From: Devosia crocina | Lineage (GTDB): Bacteria; Pseudomonadota; Alphaproteobacteria; Rhizobiales; Devosiaceae | DNA: 64,000 bases | Direction: 5' to 3' | NCBI RefSeq assembly: GCF_900116545.1 | Contig: NZ_FPCK01000002.1 | Location: 62,001-126,000 of the forward strand | In this document: one piece after another, positions 45,329 through 53,921 of the stretch | How the letters are laid out: the number at the start of each line of letters is the position of its first letter | Numbering within the stretch: position 1 is the stretch's first letter | The notes under the pieces: generated by a model | Told to the model about the DNA's origin: nothing | Database searches by the model: none | What the model saw: the letters and a program-made list of their open reading frames with translations, nothing else | Program-made: the position numbers and the translations under genes

Positions 45329-45820
45329 ATGACCGACCATTCCGCAGCGCTTGCCGCGTTCGACGCCGCCATCAGCAAGGCCAAGGGCGCCGACGAGGCT
45401 TTCGCGGCCCTCCAGACGCTGACCGAAGCGACCGTGGGCGCAAAACTTTTCACCTACATGACGGTCGATCTTGCCGCCGAAGTCGCCCGCCGCGCCTATA
45501 CCAGCGACGCCGCCAACTATCCCACCTCGGGCACCAAGCCGCTGCGCTACGATTCCTGGTTCGACATCGTCCACAAGCAGCACGACTATTTCGTCGCCAA
45601 CACCATCGAGGACATCGCCAAGGTATTTCCCGATCATGAGCTGATCAATTCGCTCGGCTGCCAGTCGGTGGTGAACATGCCGGTGCTGCTCGGCGGCGAA
45701 CTGGTCGGCACCGTCAACATGCTGCACGAAACCGGCTACTACACCGCAGAACGCGTCGCTGACATCAAGGCCGTGCTCTCGATCCCGGCCAAACTCGCCG
45801 CGGCGGTCGCAGCGCGCTGA
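45329..45820 (+). CDS. GAF-domain protein
   Basis: A 163-residue protein with one GAF domain from residue about 20 (FAALQTLTEATVGAKLFTYM) to about 150 (LLGGELVGTVNMLHETGYYT). GAF domains bind small molecules such as cyclic nucleotides, formate or free methionine-sulfoxide-type ligands. It has no output domain. It follows the ATPases by 30 bases and ends the operon, so it may process or sense the imported compound (inference). Confidence 0.85.
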   Translation: MTDHSAALAAFDAAISKAKGADEAFAALQTLTEATVGAKLFTYMTVDLAAEVARRAYTSDAANYPTSGTKPLRYDSWFDIVHKQHDYFVANTIEDIAKVFPDHELINSLGCQSVVNMPVLLGGELVGTVNMLHETGYYTAERVADIKAVLSIPAKLAAAVAAR

Positions 45821-45845
45821 AGCGAACACTCAGGTAATAAACCGA

Positions 45846-45873
45846 AAGGCACGCGACCTTCATCGCGTGCCTT
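45846..45873 (+). terminator. Rho-independent terminator after GAF gene
   Basis: AAGGCACGCGA pairs with TCGCGTGCCTT (11 bp, loop CCTTCA), followed by ATTACTT. It lies 25 bases past the stop of the last gene of the peptide transporter operon. Confidence 0.78.
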
Positions 45874-45888
45874 ATTACTTGGTGCTTT

Positions 45889-46013
45889 CCCCCTCATCCG
45901 GCGCTGCGCGCCACCTTCTCCCCGAGAGGGAGAAGAACAGATCGGCGACACTTCTTATTCCTCTCCCACTCGGGGAGAGGGTGGATCGCGCGAAGCGCGA
46001 GACGGGTGAGGGG
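45889..46013. repeat. Diverged inverted repeat (family A, copy 3)
   Basis: Left arm CCCCTCATCCGGCGC...CTCCCCGAGAGGGAG and right arm CTCCCACTCGGGGAGAGGGTGG...GGGTGAGGGG are complementary but more diverged than copies 1 and 2. Small hairpins such as GGCGCTGCGCGCC and CGCGCGAAGCGCG lie inside the arms. The right end directly abuts the putA stop codon. Confidence 0.8.
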
Positions 46014-49000
46014 TTACCCCGCCGAAGCAATCAGCGTCGCATTACCTCCCGCTGCCGTCGTATCGATGCAGACATGGCGTTCATGCTGCAACCGCCCCAC
46101 ATCTGCGGCGCTGGTCAACAATGGCAGGATCGCACCATCCCGGCCCGCAAGCGTATTGCGGATCCGTGCCAGCGTGGCATCGTCGCCAAACCAGGCAACG
46201 GCATCGAAAGTGGTCGCGTTGGCCAGTTGAAAATTGTCCAGCGACGCCACCATCGGAACGCACCCGGCTTGCCCCGCCATCCCCCTTTGCGCTGAAATAT
46301 CTCCTTCGCTCGGACCAAGACACAGCACTGTGCCGCGCGGCAAGACATGCAGAACATTGTTTTCGCCCGTCGGGCCAGGCAGAGTTTCGGCAGCGGATTG
46401 CAAATCCGCATACCCGTCCGTGAAGCGCGGCAGATAGTTCGGCCCGCCGGCCTTCGGTCCGGTTCCCGACAGTCCTTCGCCACCAAAAGGTTGTGACCCG
46501 ACCACCGCGCCGATCTGATTGCGATTGATGTAGACATTGCCGACATGAACCGCTGCCGAGACCTTCTTGACCCGGCTCGAAATGCGCGTGTGCATCCCAA
46601 AGGTGAGGCCATAGCCCGAGGCATTGATGGCTTCGATCATCGCATCAAGCTCGTCGGCCTTGAAGGTTGCCACATGCAACACCGGCCCGAAAATCTCTTC
46701 GGGAATATCGGCAATGCCACCCACCCGCAGCACGGTCGGAGCAACGAAGTTCCCGCGCGACGGCGCAGGCAGCGCGTGGATCAAATTGGCCCGATGCGCC
46801 TCGACATAGGATGCGATCTTCTTGCGCGCCGGTTCGTCGATGATCGGCCCGACGTCGATGACAAGGTCCCATGGGTTGCCAAGGGTCAGCTCATTCATCG
46901 CGCCCTTGAGCATTTCGATGGTTCGATCGGCCGCATCCTCCTGAACATAGAGGATGCGGAGCGCCGAACATCGCTGCCCTGCCGATTGGAACGCTGACGC
47001 CAGGATATCGCGGACGGCCTGTTCGGGCAGCGCGGTCGAATCGACGATCATAGCGTTGAGCCCGCCCGTCTCGGCAATAAGCGGCGCCTTCGGATCGAGG
47101 TTTTCCGCCATGGCCCGATCGATGCGATGAGCCGTCGGGAGCGAGCCGGTGAAGGCAACGCCGGCAATGCGTGGATCGGAGGTCAGTGCCGTGCCGATTT
47201 CGGGTCCGCCGGGCATGAATTGCACCGCGTCTGCCGGGATACCGGCCTCGTGCATTAGCTGGATCGCGCGGAAGGCAATCAGCGGGGTCTGTGGTGCGGG
47301 CTTGGCCAGAACAGGGTTGCCAGCCACCAGCGCCGCAGAGATCTGGCCGGAAAAAATGGCCAGCGGAAAATTCCAGGGCGAAATGGCGGCGAATGGTCCG
47401 CGTGCCGCCCCCAGCGCCTTGGCCTCGGCTTGATCGGCGTAATAGCGCAGGAAGTCCACGGCCTCGCGCACTTCGGCCACGGCGTCGGCCCAGGACTTAC
47501 CAGCTTCGCGGGCGAGAAGCGCAAAAAGTTCTGCGCTGTTGGCTTCATAAAGATCGGCAGCTTTGCGCAAGAGCGCCGCGCGCGTGGCGACAGGCGTCTT
47601 GGACCAGTCGCTTGCGGCAGCGATCGCGATGGCTGCACCGACGCCCGCAACCGAAGCTGAAACCACCTGCCCGACGATATCGCTCGGATCGGCCGGATTG
47701 ATCACCGGCGTCGTTTCGGCCCCTGCGCTGTCAACGGGCAGCGGTGTTGCAAGCCATTGGGTCCGGCGAAATGCCTCGCGGGCCGCATGCATCTCACCGA
47801 AAGCGACAGGGTCGGTCAGGTCGAGACCGGCTGAATTCCGACGACCATCGAAAATCGCGTCGGGGAGCGGGATTGAGGGGTTTGCGAAACCTTCGACCGC
47901 AAGCAGCTTGCTGATCGGATCTTCGGCGACCTTGGCTGCCGGAATGTCCTCGTCGGCGATCTGGTAGACGAAGGAGCCATTGGCGCCATTTTCGAGCAAT
48001 CGCCGTACGAGATAGGCGAGGAGGTCCTTATGCGCGCCGACCGGCGCATAGATGCGGGTTCTTGTGCCGTGTTCGGTGCGCAGCACCTCGTGCAGTCGTT
48101 CGCCCATGCCATGAAGCCGCTGGAACTCGAAGCTGTCCTCGGATCGTCCTGCCTCGGCTGCCAGATGGAGGACTGCCGCCGCCGTGTGGGCATTGTGCGA
48201 AGCGAATTGCGGATAGATCCGGCTCGCGCCAAAGAGCTTTCGGGCTGCAGCGATATAGCTGACATCGGTCGCAGCCTTGCGCGTATAGACGGGAAAGCCC
48301 GGCAGGCCCAAGACCTGCGCACGCTTGATCTCTGCGTCCCAATAGGCGCCCTTGACGAGGCGCACCATGATCTTTCGATCCAGCCGTTCAGCTGTTGCCT
48401 CGAGCCAGTCGATCAGAGGCAGCACCCGCTTGCCATAGGCCTGAACGACGACGCCGAAACCATCCCAGCCGGCTAGCTCGGGTGTCGCCAACACCGCTTC
48501 GATGATGTCCATCGACAGGTCGAGCCGGTCCGCTTCCTCGGCGTCTATATTGAAGCCCATATTGGCGTTCCGCGCCTCGATCGCCAGTTTCCGCGTCGCC
48601 TCGACCAGCTCGGTCAGAACGCGCTCGCGCTGTGCGAATTCGTAACGTGGATGGAGGGCCGAGAGCTTGACGGAAATGCCGGGATTGTCGCGCACGGCCG
48701 CCGACGTGCAGTGGGGCGCCAGGGTCTGGATGGCTCGCGCATAAGCGGTGAAATAACGCTCTGCGTCTTCGCCCGTACGAGCCGCCTCGCCGAGCATGTC
48801 ATAGGAATAACGATAGCCAAGCGCTTCGGGCTTGCGCGCATTGCTCACCGCTTCGTCGATCGTGCGGCCGAAAACGAACTGGCTGCCAAGGAGGCGCATC
48901 GCCTGGCCGACGGCTGTGCGGATCACCGGTTCGCCAAGCCGGGCAACCGCCCGATGCAGCGCATTTCGCGGCCCGACCTCGGGATCGCCCAAGACGTCGG

Positions 49001-49415
49001 CGGTCAGGTTAAGCGCCCAGGACGAAAAATTGACGAGCCCATTGGACGAACCGCCGAAATGGCTAGCCCAGTCCGATCCGCCCACCTTATCGTGAATCAG
49101 CGCATCGACCGTTTCTGCATCGGGAACGCGCAACAGCGCTTCGGCAAGCGACATGAGCGCCACGCCTTCGTCTGTGGCAAGGCCATATTCAGCAAGGAAG
49201 CTTTCCATCAGCCCCAACCGGTTGCCGCTGCGCACGGCGGTGACCAATCGTTCGGCATGCGCCGAAATCTCGCCGCGCGTTTCGGGCGTCAGGCCCGTTT
49301 CCGCAATCATCTGCGGCACAATGGTGGCCTCGTCGACATAGAGGCGCGAGCGCATGGCAGTGCGATGGTTTTCGGTGCTGTTCATTTCGAGGATCCCGGA
49401 CGAATAGCTGATCAT
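46014..49415 (-). CDS. putA: Bifunctional proline dehydrogenase/P5C dehydrogenase PutA
   Basis: A 1133-residue enzyme that oxidises proline to glutamate in two steps with FAD and NAD. The proline dehydrogenase barrel lies in the first half (FNIDAEEADRLDLS, KGAYWDAEIKRAQ, YPQFASHNAHT). The aldehyde dehydrogenase half has the NAD-site ISPWNFPLAIF, catalytic Glu in AETGGLNAM and catalytic Cys in SAGQRCSALR. There is no N-terminal ribbon-helix-helix, so it should not repress itself; putR diverges beside it. ATG 49415 has GGGGA upstream. Confidence 0.96.
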   Translation of the reverse strand: MISYSSGILEMNSTENHRTAMRSRLYVDEATIVPQMIAETGLTPETRGEISAHAERLVTAVRSGNRLGLMESFLAEYGLATDEGVALMSLAEALLRVPDAETVDALIHDKVGGSDWASHFGGSSNGLVNFSSWALNLTADVLGDPEVGPRNALHRAVARLGEPVIRTAVGQAMRLLGSQFVFGRTIDEAVSNARKPEALGYRYSYDMLGEAARTGEDAERYFTAYARAIQTLAPHCTSAAVRDNPGISVKLSALHPRYEFAQRERVLTELVEATRKLAIEARNANMGFNIDAEEADRLDLSMDIIEAVLATPELAGWDGFGVVVQAYGKRVLPLIDWLEATAERLDRKIMVRLVKGAYWDAEIKRAQVLGLPGFPVYTRKAATDVSYIAAARKLFGASRIYPQFASHNAHTAAAVLHLAAEAGRSEDSFEFQRLHGMGERLHEVLRTEHGTRTRIYAPVGAHKDLLAYLVRRLLENGANGSFVYQIADEDIPAAKVAEDPISKLLAVEGFANPSIPLPDAIFDGRRNSAGLDLTDPVAFGEMHAAREAFRRTQWLATPLPVDSAGAETTPVINPADPSDIVGQVVSASVAGVGAAIAIAAASDWSKTPVATRAALLRKAADLYEANSAELFALLAREAGKSWADAVAEVREAVDFLRYYADQAEAKALGAARGPFAAISPWNFPLAIFSGQISAALVAGNPVLAKPAPQTPLIAFRAIQLMHEAGIPADAVQFMPGGPEIGTALTSDPRIAGVAFTGSLPTAHRIDRAMAENLDPKAPLIAETGGLNAMIVDSTALPEQAVRDILASAFQSAGQRCSALRILYVQEDAADRTIEMLKGAMNELTLGNPWDLVIDVGPIIDEPARKKIASYVEAHRANLIHALPAPSRGNFVAPTVLRVGGIADIPEEIFGPVLHVATFKADELDAMIEAINASGYGLTFGMHTRISSRVKKVSAAVHVGNVYINRNQIGAVVGSQPFGGEGLSGTGPKAGGPNYLPRFTDGYADLQSAAETLPGPTGENNVLHVLPRGTVLCLGPSEGDISAQRGMAGQAGCVPMVASLDNFQLANATTFDAVAWFGDDATLARIRNTLAGRDGAILPLLTSAADVGRLQHERHVCIDTTAAGGNATLIASAG

Positions 49416-49455
49416 GGCAGTTTCCCCATAGGATTTTTGCCTGATCTGATGGCAG

Positions 49456-49477
49456 AATACGCCCAAATCAGAGTATT
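49456..49477. promoter_or_regulatory. Inverted repeat in the putA-putR promoter region
   Basis: AATAC (49456-49460) and GTATT (49473-49477) flank 12 bases, within near-symmetric GGCA...TTGCC sequence, between the divergent putA and putR starts (89-base gap). Position and symmetry fit an Lrp-type site for PutR. Confidence 0.4.
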
Positions 49478-49504
49478 ATTGCCACTTGAGAAGACGAAAG
49501 ACCC

Positions 49505-49972
49505 ATGAAAAGCGTCATCTACGAGACTTTAGACCAAATCGATCGCAAGATTCTTGATGAACTGTCGCGTGATGGGCGCATCAGTGTCGCGGAATTGAGC
49601 CGTCGCGTGAACCTGTCGAAAACTCCGTGCCAGGCACGCATCAAGCGGCTCGAAACGGACGGCTATATTCTCGGCTATCGCGCCGTGGTCGATCCCGAGC
49701 GCCTCGGCCTGCCTCATGTTGCCTTCGTCGAGGTCAAACTTTCAGACACCCGCAAGGCCGCCCTATCCGCTTTCAACAAGGCCGTGCGCGCCCTGCCTCA
49801 GGTCGAGCAAGCGCATATGATCGCCTCGAGCTTTGACTACCTCCTCAAGGTGCGGACCAAGGACATCGCCGCCTATCGCGAGGTGCTGGGAGAAAAGATA
49901 TCCGCCCTGCCCCATGTGGCGCATACCAGTACGCATGTGTCGATGGAATCGGTCAAGGATGATGCGGAGTAG
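49505..49972 (+). CDS. putR: Lrp/AsnC-family regulator PutR
   Basis: A 155-residue Lrp/AsnC regulator. The helix-turn-helix is ILDELSRDGRISVAELSRRVNLS, with recognition helix KTPCQARIKRLETDG. The C-terminal ligand domain (RAM) includes FVEVKLSDTR, ALPQVEQAHMIASSFDYLLKV. It closely resembles PutR, which activates putA in the presence of proline in Agrobacterium and Rhodobacter. It diverges from putA. Confidence 0.92.
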   Translation: MKSVIYETLDQIDRKILDELSRDGRISVAELSRRVNLSKTPCQARIKRLETDGYILGYRAVVDPERLGLPHVAFVEVKLSDTRKAALSAFNKAVRALPQVEQAHMIASSFDYLLKVRTKDIAAYREVLGEKISALPHVAHTSTHVSMESVKDDAE

Positions 49973-50082
49973 ATCTACAGTCCGGTGCACAACACCGGGC
50001 GCCCGCTTGCCAAGCTCGTGGTTTTTGCTCAGACAATGAGCACAGGGAAAGTCCAGATGAAGTTTTCGACACGAGGGACAAA

Positions 50083-51078
50083 ATGACTGACAGGTTTCTG
50101 GTAGGACGCCGCTTGTTCGTTTCGGCTATGGCCGCGGGCGTAACGCTGGCGATGGCGGGCGTGAGCCTGGCGCAGGACGCGACCAGGGTTGCCGCCATCT
50201 GGACTGTTCCGGTGGAGCAGCAATGGGCAAGCCGGCTTCATCTGGCGCTGGTTGCGGCCGACGAGCGCGGCGACATCGACTACGTCTATTCCGAGAACAT
50301 CACCAATACCGACTATGAGCGCGTGATGCGCGAATATGCCGAACAAGGCGTAGAGCTCATCATCGGCGAGGCGTTCGGCGTCGAACAGCCGGCACGCGCC
50401 GTGGCCTCGGAATATCCCGAAGTGTCGTTTCTCATGGGCTCGTCTCTGCCTCCGGCAGAACCGAACTTCGCAACCTTTGACAACTTCATCCATGAGCCGA
50501 GCTATCTGACCGGCATCGTGGCGGGCATGAAAACCGAAACCAATATGATCGGCATGGTGGGCGGTTATGCCATTCCCGAGGTGAACCGGCTGATGAATGC
50601 CTTCATGGCCGGGGCGCAATCCGTCAATCCAGATGTGCGCTTTTCGGTCAGCTTCATCAATTCATGGTACGATCCCCCGAAGGCCAAAGAGGCGGCATTC
50701 GCCATGGTCGATGCGGGCGCGGACATTCTCTACGCCGAGCGCTTCGGAGTCTCGGACGCAGCCAAGGAACGCGGCATTCTCGCCATCGGCAACGTCATCG
50801 ACACGGCGGCGGATTATCCTGGGACCATTCTGGCTAGCGCGCTTTGGCATGGTGAGCCGATGATCGAAAAGGCAATCGAAGACGTGAAGGCGGGTGCGTT
50901 CACCGCGTCAGATTATGGCATCTATGCTTTCATGGAATATGGCGGCGGCAGCGTGATCATCGACGAAACGCTTGCTGGACCGGAAGCCGTTGCAGCCGCA
51001 AACGCCAAGGAAGAAGAAATTCTCGCCAAGACATTTACGGTCGAGATCGACGATAGCGAGCCAGCGTCGTCGCAGTGA
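50083..51078 (+). CDS. BMP-family ABC substrate-binding protein
   Basis: A 331-residue periplasmic binding protein of the BMP/Med family, which carries nucleosides or bases. A signal peptide (LFVSAMAAGVTLAMAGVSLAQ) ends near residue 31, without a lipobox Cys. The core has YERVMREYAEQGVELIIGEAF, FLMGSS, and ASDYGIYAFMEYG. The mature N-terminus TRVAAIWTVPVEQQWASRLH is like purine- or pyrimidine-binding BMP proteins. ATG 50083 has GAGGG upstream. The ABC genes follow after a 227-base gap with a repeat. Confidence 0.92.
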   Translation: MTDRFLVGRRLFVSAMAAGVTLAMAGVSLAQDATRVAAIWTVPVEQQWASRLHLALVAADERGDIDYVYSENITNTDYERVMREYAEQGVELIIGEAFGVEQPARAVASEYPEVSFLMGSSLPPAEPNFATFDNFIHEPSYLTGIVAGMKTETNMIGMVGGYAIPEVNRLMNAFMAGAQSVNPDVRFSVSFINSWYDPPKAKEAAFAMVDAGADILYAERFGVSDAAKERGILAIGNVIDTAADYPGTILASALWHGEPMIEKAIEDVKAGAFTASDYGIYAFMEYGGGSVIIDETLAGPEAVAAANAKEEEILAKTFTVEIDDSEPASSQ

Positions 51079-51161
51079 TCTTGTGGGGGATCTGCGCGAT
51101 CTTATCCCCCTTCACCCCTTCTGGCGTCGCGCCTTTAGGGCATCGCCGCTCTCCCGCAGAT

Positions 51162-51237
51162 CGTCACCACCGGGCTTGTCCCGGTGGTCCATGCTGGCGG
51201 CGAGATGGATTGCCGGGACAAGCCCGTCACTGTCGAC
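51162..51237. repeat. Two-hairpin palindromic intergenic repeat (family B, copy 2)
   Basis: First hairpin ACCACCGGG CTTGT CCCGGTGGT, then TCCATG...GAGATGGATTGCCGGGACAAGCCCG. Its layout and bases match 17341-17415, including the conserved stretch GAGATGGATTGCCGGGAC. It lies between the BMP gene and its ATPase gene. Confidence 0.82.
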
Positions 51238-51305
51238 AGAACGGGGTTAAGCGGTCATTCTCGTTGCCCGGGCAGTGTCTGATTGGATAATATGGAGCAC
51301 CACCC

Positions 51306-52850
51306 ATGACCGACACCCCAGTGCTCCTCTCTTTAAGCAATATCACCAAGCGGTTCGGCGCGCTGACGGCGAACGACTCCATATCCCTCGATTTGCACAG
51401 GGGCGAAATCCTGGCGCTCCTAGGCGAAAACGGGGCGGGCAAGACGACGCTGATGAACATCCTTTTCGGGCACTATGTGCAGGATGAGGGGGATGTGCGG
51501 GTTTTGGGTAACGGTGGGCTGAGAGCCCTGCCCCCGGGTTCACCCGGCGCGGCGCTGAGGGCCGGGATCGGCATGGTTCATCAGCATTTCACGCTGGCGG
51601 AGAACCTTTCAGGGCTTGCCAATATCCGGCTCGGGACAGAGCCGCTAGTGTCGTTCGGGCGTGAGGGCGCAGCTCGGGCAAAGGTTCAGAAGATCATTGC
51701 CGAGAGTGGGCTCGACGTGGATCTTGAGCGGCGCGTAGCCGATCTGACGGTGGGCGAGAAACAGCGGATCGAGATTTTGAAAGCGCTTTATCGCGACGCG
51801 AAAGTGCTCATTCTCGACGAACCAACCGCCGTTTTGACGCCGCAGGAAGCCGAGGGACTGTTCGCTGTGCTGCGGCGGCTGGCGGCAAATGGTTTGGGCG
51901 TCATCTTCATTTCGCACAAACTCGGTGAAGTGTTGGCGGTGTCACATCGCATTCTCGTGCTGCGCGGCGGCAAGACGGCAGGCGAACTCGAAACAGCTGT
52001 TGCAGATCGACGCGCGATCGCGGACCTGATGGTGGGCAAGGCCGTAGCTGCGGTGGTGCGGACGCCGGCCAATCCGGGGGAAGTGCTGTTCGCGCTCGAG
52101 GATGTTTCTCTCCATGGCGCGGGAGGCGGACGCGCGCTGAGCGGGGTCCATCTCACTCTGCGCGCTGGCGAAGTGGTGGGACTGGCAGGCGTTTCGGGCA
52201 ATGGGCAGTCAGGTATCGCTGCACTAATTTCCGGCCTTGCCGTGCCAACGAGCGGGACCATGCGGCTCTATGGAGACACGGTGACCCGGCCCGATCCCCG
52301 GGCGCTGGTGGCCAAAGGAGTAGCGCGCATGCCGGAAGACCGGCAGCATGATGGCGTCGTGGGTACGATGAGCGTGGCTGACAATATCGCAATCGAAGAA
52401 GTGCGCAGCGGTGCCTTTTCGCGAATGGGGCTGCTCGATCGCAAGGCGATGCGCGAGAGGGCCGCGTCGGCGATTTCAGCGTATGATGTGCGCTGCCAGG
52501 GCCCGGACGCAGAAGCGCGGCTGCTCTCGGGCGGCAATGTGCAAAAGCTGATCCTCGCCCGCGTACTCGAGCGCGGGCCTCGCGTGATACTTGCTAACCA
52601 ACCTACGCGTGGACTCGATGTGGGCGCGCAGGCTGAGGTGCACAGGCGCATTCTAGCGGCGCGCGACCGGGGGGCGGCGGTACTTGTGATTTCAGAAGAC
52701 CTCGATGAGCTCTTTGCGCTGGCCGACCGATTCGTTGTGGTGCACGCAGGGGAACTCCAAGACGCAGGACCGAGCGATGGGCTTGATCGCGGAACGATCG
52801 GGCTGATGATGGCAGGACAAGGCCCCGCGGCAGCGGAGTTGGCGTCATGA
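51306..52850 (+). CDS. ABC ATPase, two-domain nucleoside type
   Basis: A 514-residue tandem ATPase of the sugar/nucleoside group. The first half has Walker A GENGAGKTTLMN, signature LTVGEKQRIEI and Walker B LILDEPTAVLTP; the second half has a degenerate Walker A (VSGNGQSGIAA), signature LLSGGNVQK and Walker B VILANQPTRGLD. It resembles YufO/RbsA, partner of BMP-type binding proteins. The stop overlaps the permease start (ATGA). Confidence 0.94.
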   Translation: MTDTPVLLSLSNITKRFGALTANDSISLDLHRGEILALLGENGAGKTTLMNILFGHYVQDEGDVRVLGNGGLRALPPGSPGAALRAGIGMVHQHFTLAENLSGLANIRLGTEPLVSFGREGAARAKVQKIIAESGLDVDLERRVADLTVGEKQRIEILKALYRDAKVLILDEPTAVLTPQEAEGLFAVLRRLAANGLGVIFISHKLGEVLAVSHRILVLRGGKTAGELETAVADRRAIADLMVGKAVAAVVRTPANPGEVLFALEDVSLHGAGGGRALSGVHLTLRAGEVVGLAGVSGNGQSGIAALISGLAVPTSGTMRLYGDTVTRPDPRALVAKGVARMPEDRQHDGVVGTMSVADNIAIEEVRSGAFSRMGLLDRKAMRERAASAISAYDVRCQGPDAEARLLSGGNVQKLILARVLERGPRVILANQPTRGLDVGAQAEVHRRILAARDRGAAVLVISEDLDELFALADRFVVVHAGELQDAGPSDGLDRGTIGLMMAGQGPAAAELAS

Positions 52851-53920
52851 ATGTACGTCTTGAACCCCGCGAAAACGCTTCGGTGGGCCTTCGCCTCTGC
52901 GTTTCGCTGGCTGCAGGCGTTGCGGCGCTGCTGCTCGTCGCCATCCCGGTGCTCCTGGCTGGACGCTCGCCGCTCGAGGCCTATGCCTTGATGATCCAGG
53001 GCGCCTTCGGTTCGATGTTTGCGCTGAGCGAAACGCTCAACCGGGCAACGCCGCTGATCCTCACCGGGCTTGCGGCGGCTGTGGCTTTCCGGGCCAAGCT
53101 CTGGAATATCGGTGCGGAAGGGCAGCTTTATATTGGAGCGCTGGCCGCGGTTTGTGTCGGCAGTGGGCTTCTGCAATTGCCCCCTGCCCTGATGTTGCCG
53201 ACCGTGATGATCGCCGGGTTTCTCGCTGGCGGACTGATGATGGTCATCCCAGCGGTGATCAAGCAACGTTTTGGCGCGGACGAGGTGGTGATCACGCTGC
53301 TGCTGAACTTCGTCGTTATTCTTTTTATCCAGATGCTGGTGGAAGGCCCCCTCAAGGATCCGCTCTCCATGGGCTGGCCACAATCGGTGCCGCTGATCGC
53401 GGAAGCCAAGCTGCCGAAGCTCTTGCCGCGTCTGCGCATGCATTGGGGTTTGATCGTCGGGGTCGTTGCCGCGCTCGCGCTTTGGCTCATGGTGCGCAAG
53501 ACCGTGCTGGGCTTCGAAATCCGGGCTGTGGGCGAGAACAAGGCGGCTGCGCGGTTTGCTGGCATTCCTGTCGATGCCACCATGCTCAAGGTGGCGCTGA
53601 TCTCGGGCGGACTGGCCGGCCTTGCCGGGGTTGGAGAAGTGGCGGGCGTGAAGGGCTATCTTTCTGCCGACCTGTCGCCGGGCTTTGGCTATTCGGGGAT
53701 TGTCGTTGCCATGCTGGCAGGGCTTTCACCTATTGGCACGGTGCTGGCAGCGCTGTTCGTTGCCGCCGTTTTCGTCGGCGCAGATTCGATGAGCCGGGCA
53801 ACAGGTATCTCGAGCTATATCGCCGATCTGGTGGTGGCACTGTCTCTGCTTTGTGTCCTGGTCGGCAGTTTCTTTCTGCGGTTCCGCCTGCGGTTCGGCC
53901 AGCAAAGCGTGGGGGCGTGA
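52847..53920 (+). CDS. ABC permease, nucleoside type (first)
   Basis: A 357-residue membrane protein with about nine to ten helices of the BPD_transp_2 family (YufP-like). It contains FRAKLWNIGAEGQLYIGALA and ADEVVITLLLNFVVILF; the EAA-like loop GENKAAARFAGIPVDATM is present. It is coupled to the ATPase by a 4-base overlap and is followed directly by the second permease. Confidence 0.92.
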   Translation: MNVRLEPRENASVGLRLCVSLAAGVAALLLVAIPVLLAGRSPLEAYALMIQGAFGSMFALSETLNRATPLILTGLAAAVAFRAKLWNIGAEGQLYIGALAAVCVGSGLLQLPPALMLPTVMIAGFLAGGLMMVIPAVIKQRFGADEVVITLLLNFVVILFIQMLVEGPLKDPLSMGWPQSVPLIAEAKLPKLLPRLRMHWGLIVGVVAALALWLMVRKTVLGFEIRAVGENKAAARFAGIPVDATMLKVALISGGLAGLAGVGEVAGVKGYLSADLSPGFGYSGIVVAMLAGLSPIGTVLAALFVAAVFVGADSMSRATGISSYIADLVVALSLLCVLVGSFFLRFRLRFGQQSVGA

Positions 53921-53921
53921 C

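Noticed and set aside
44474-45829. Open frame of about 450 codons on the minus strand, opposite the ATPases and GAF gene
   Set aside because: It runs antisense to ATPases with complete Walker and signature motifs. Its translation has no family features.
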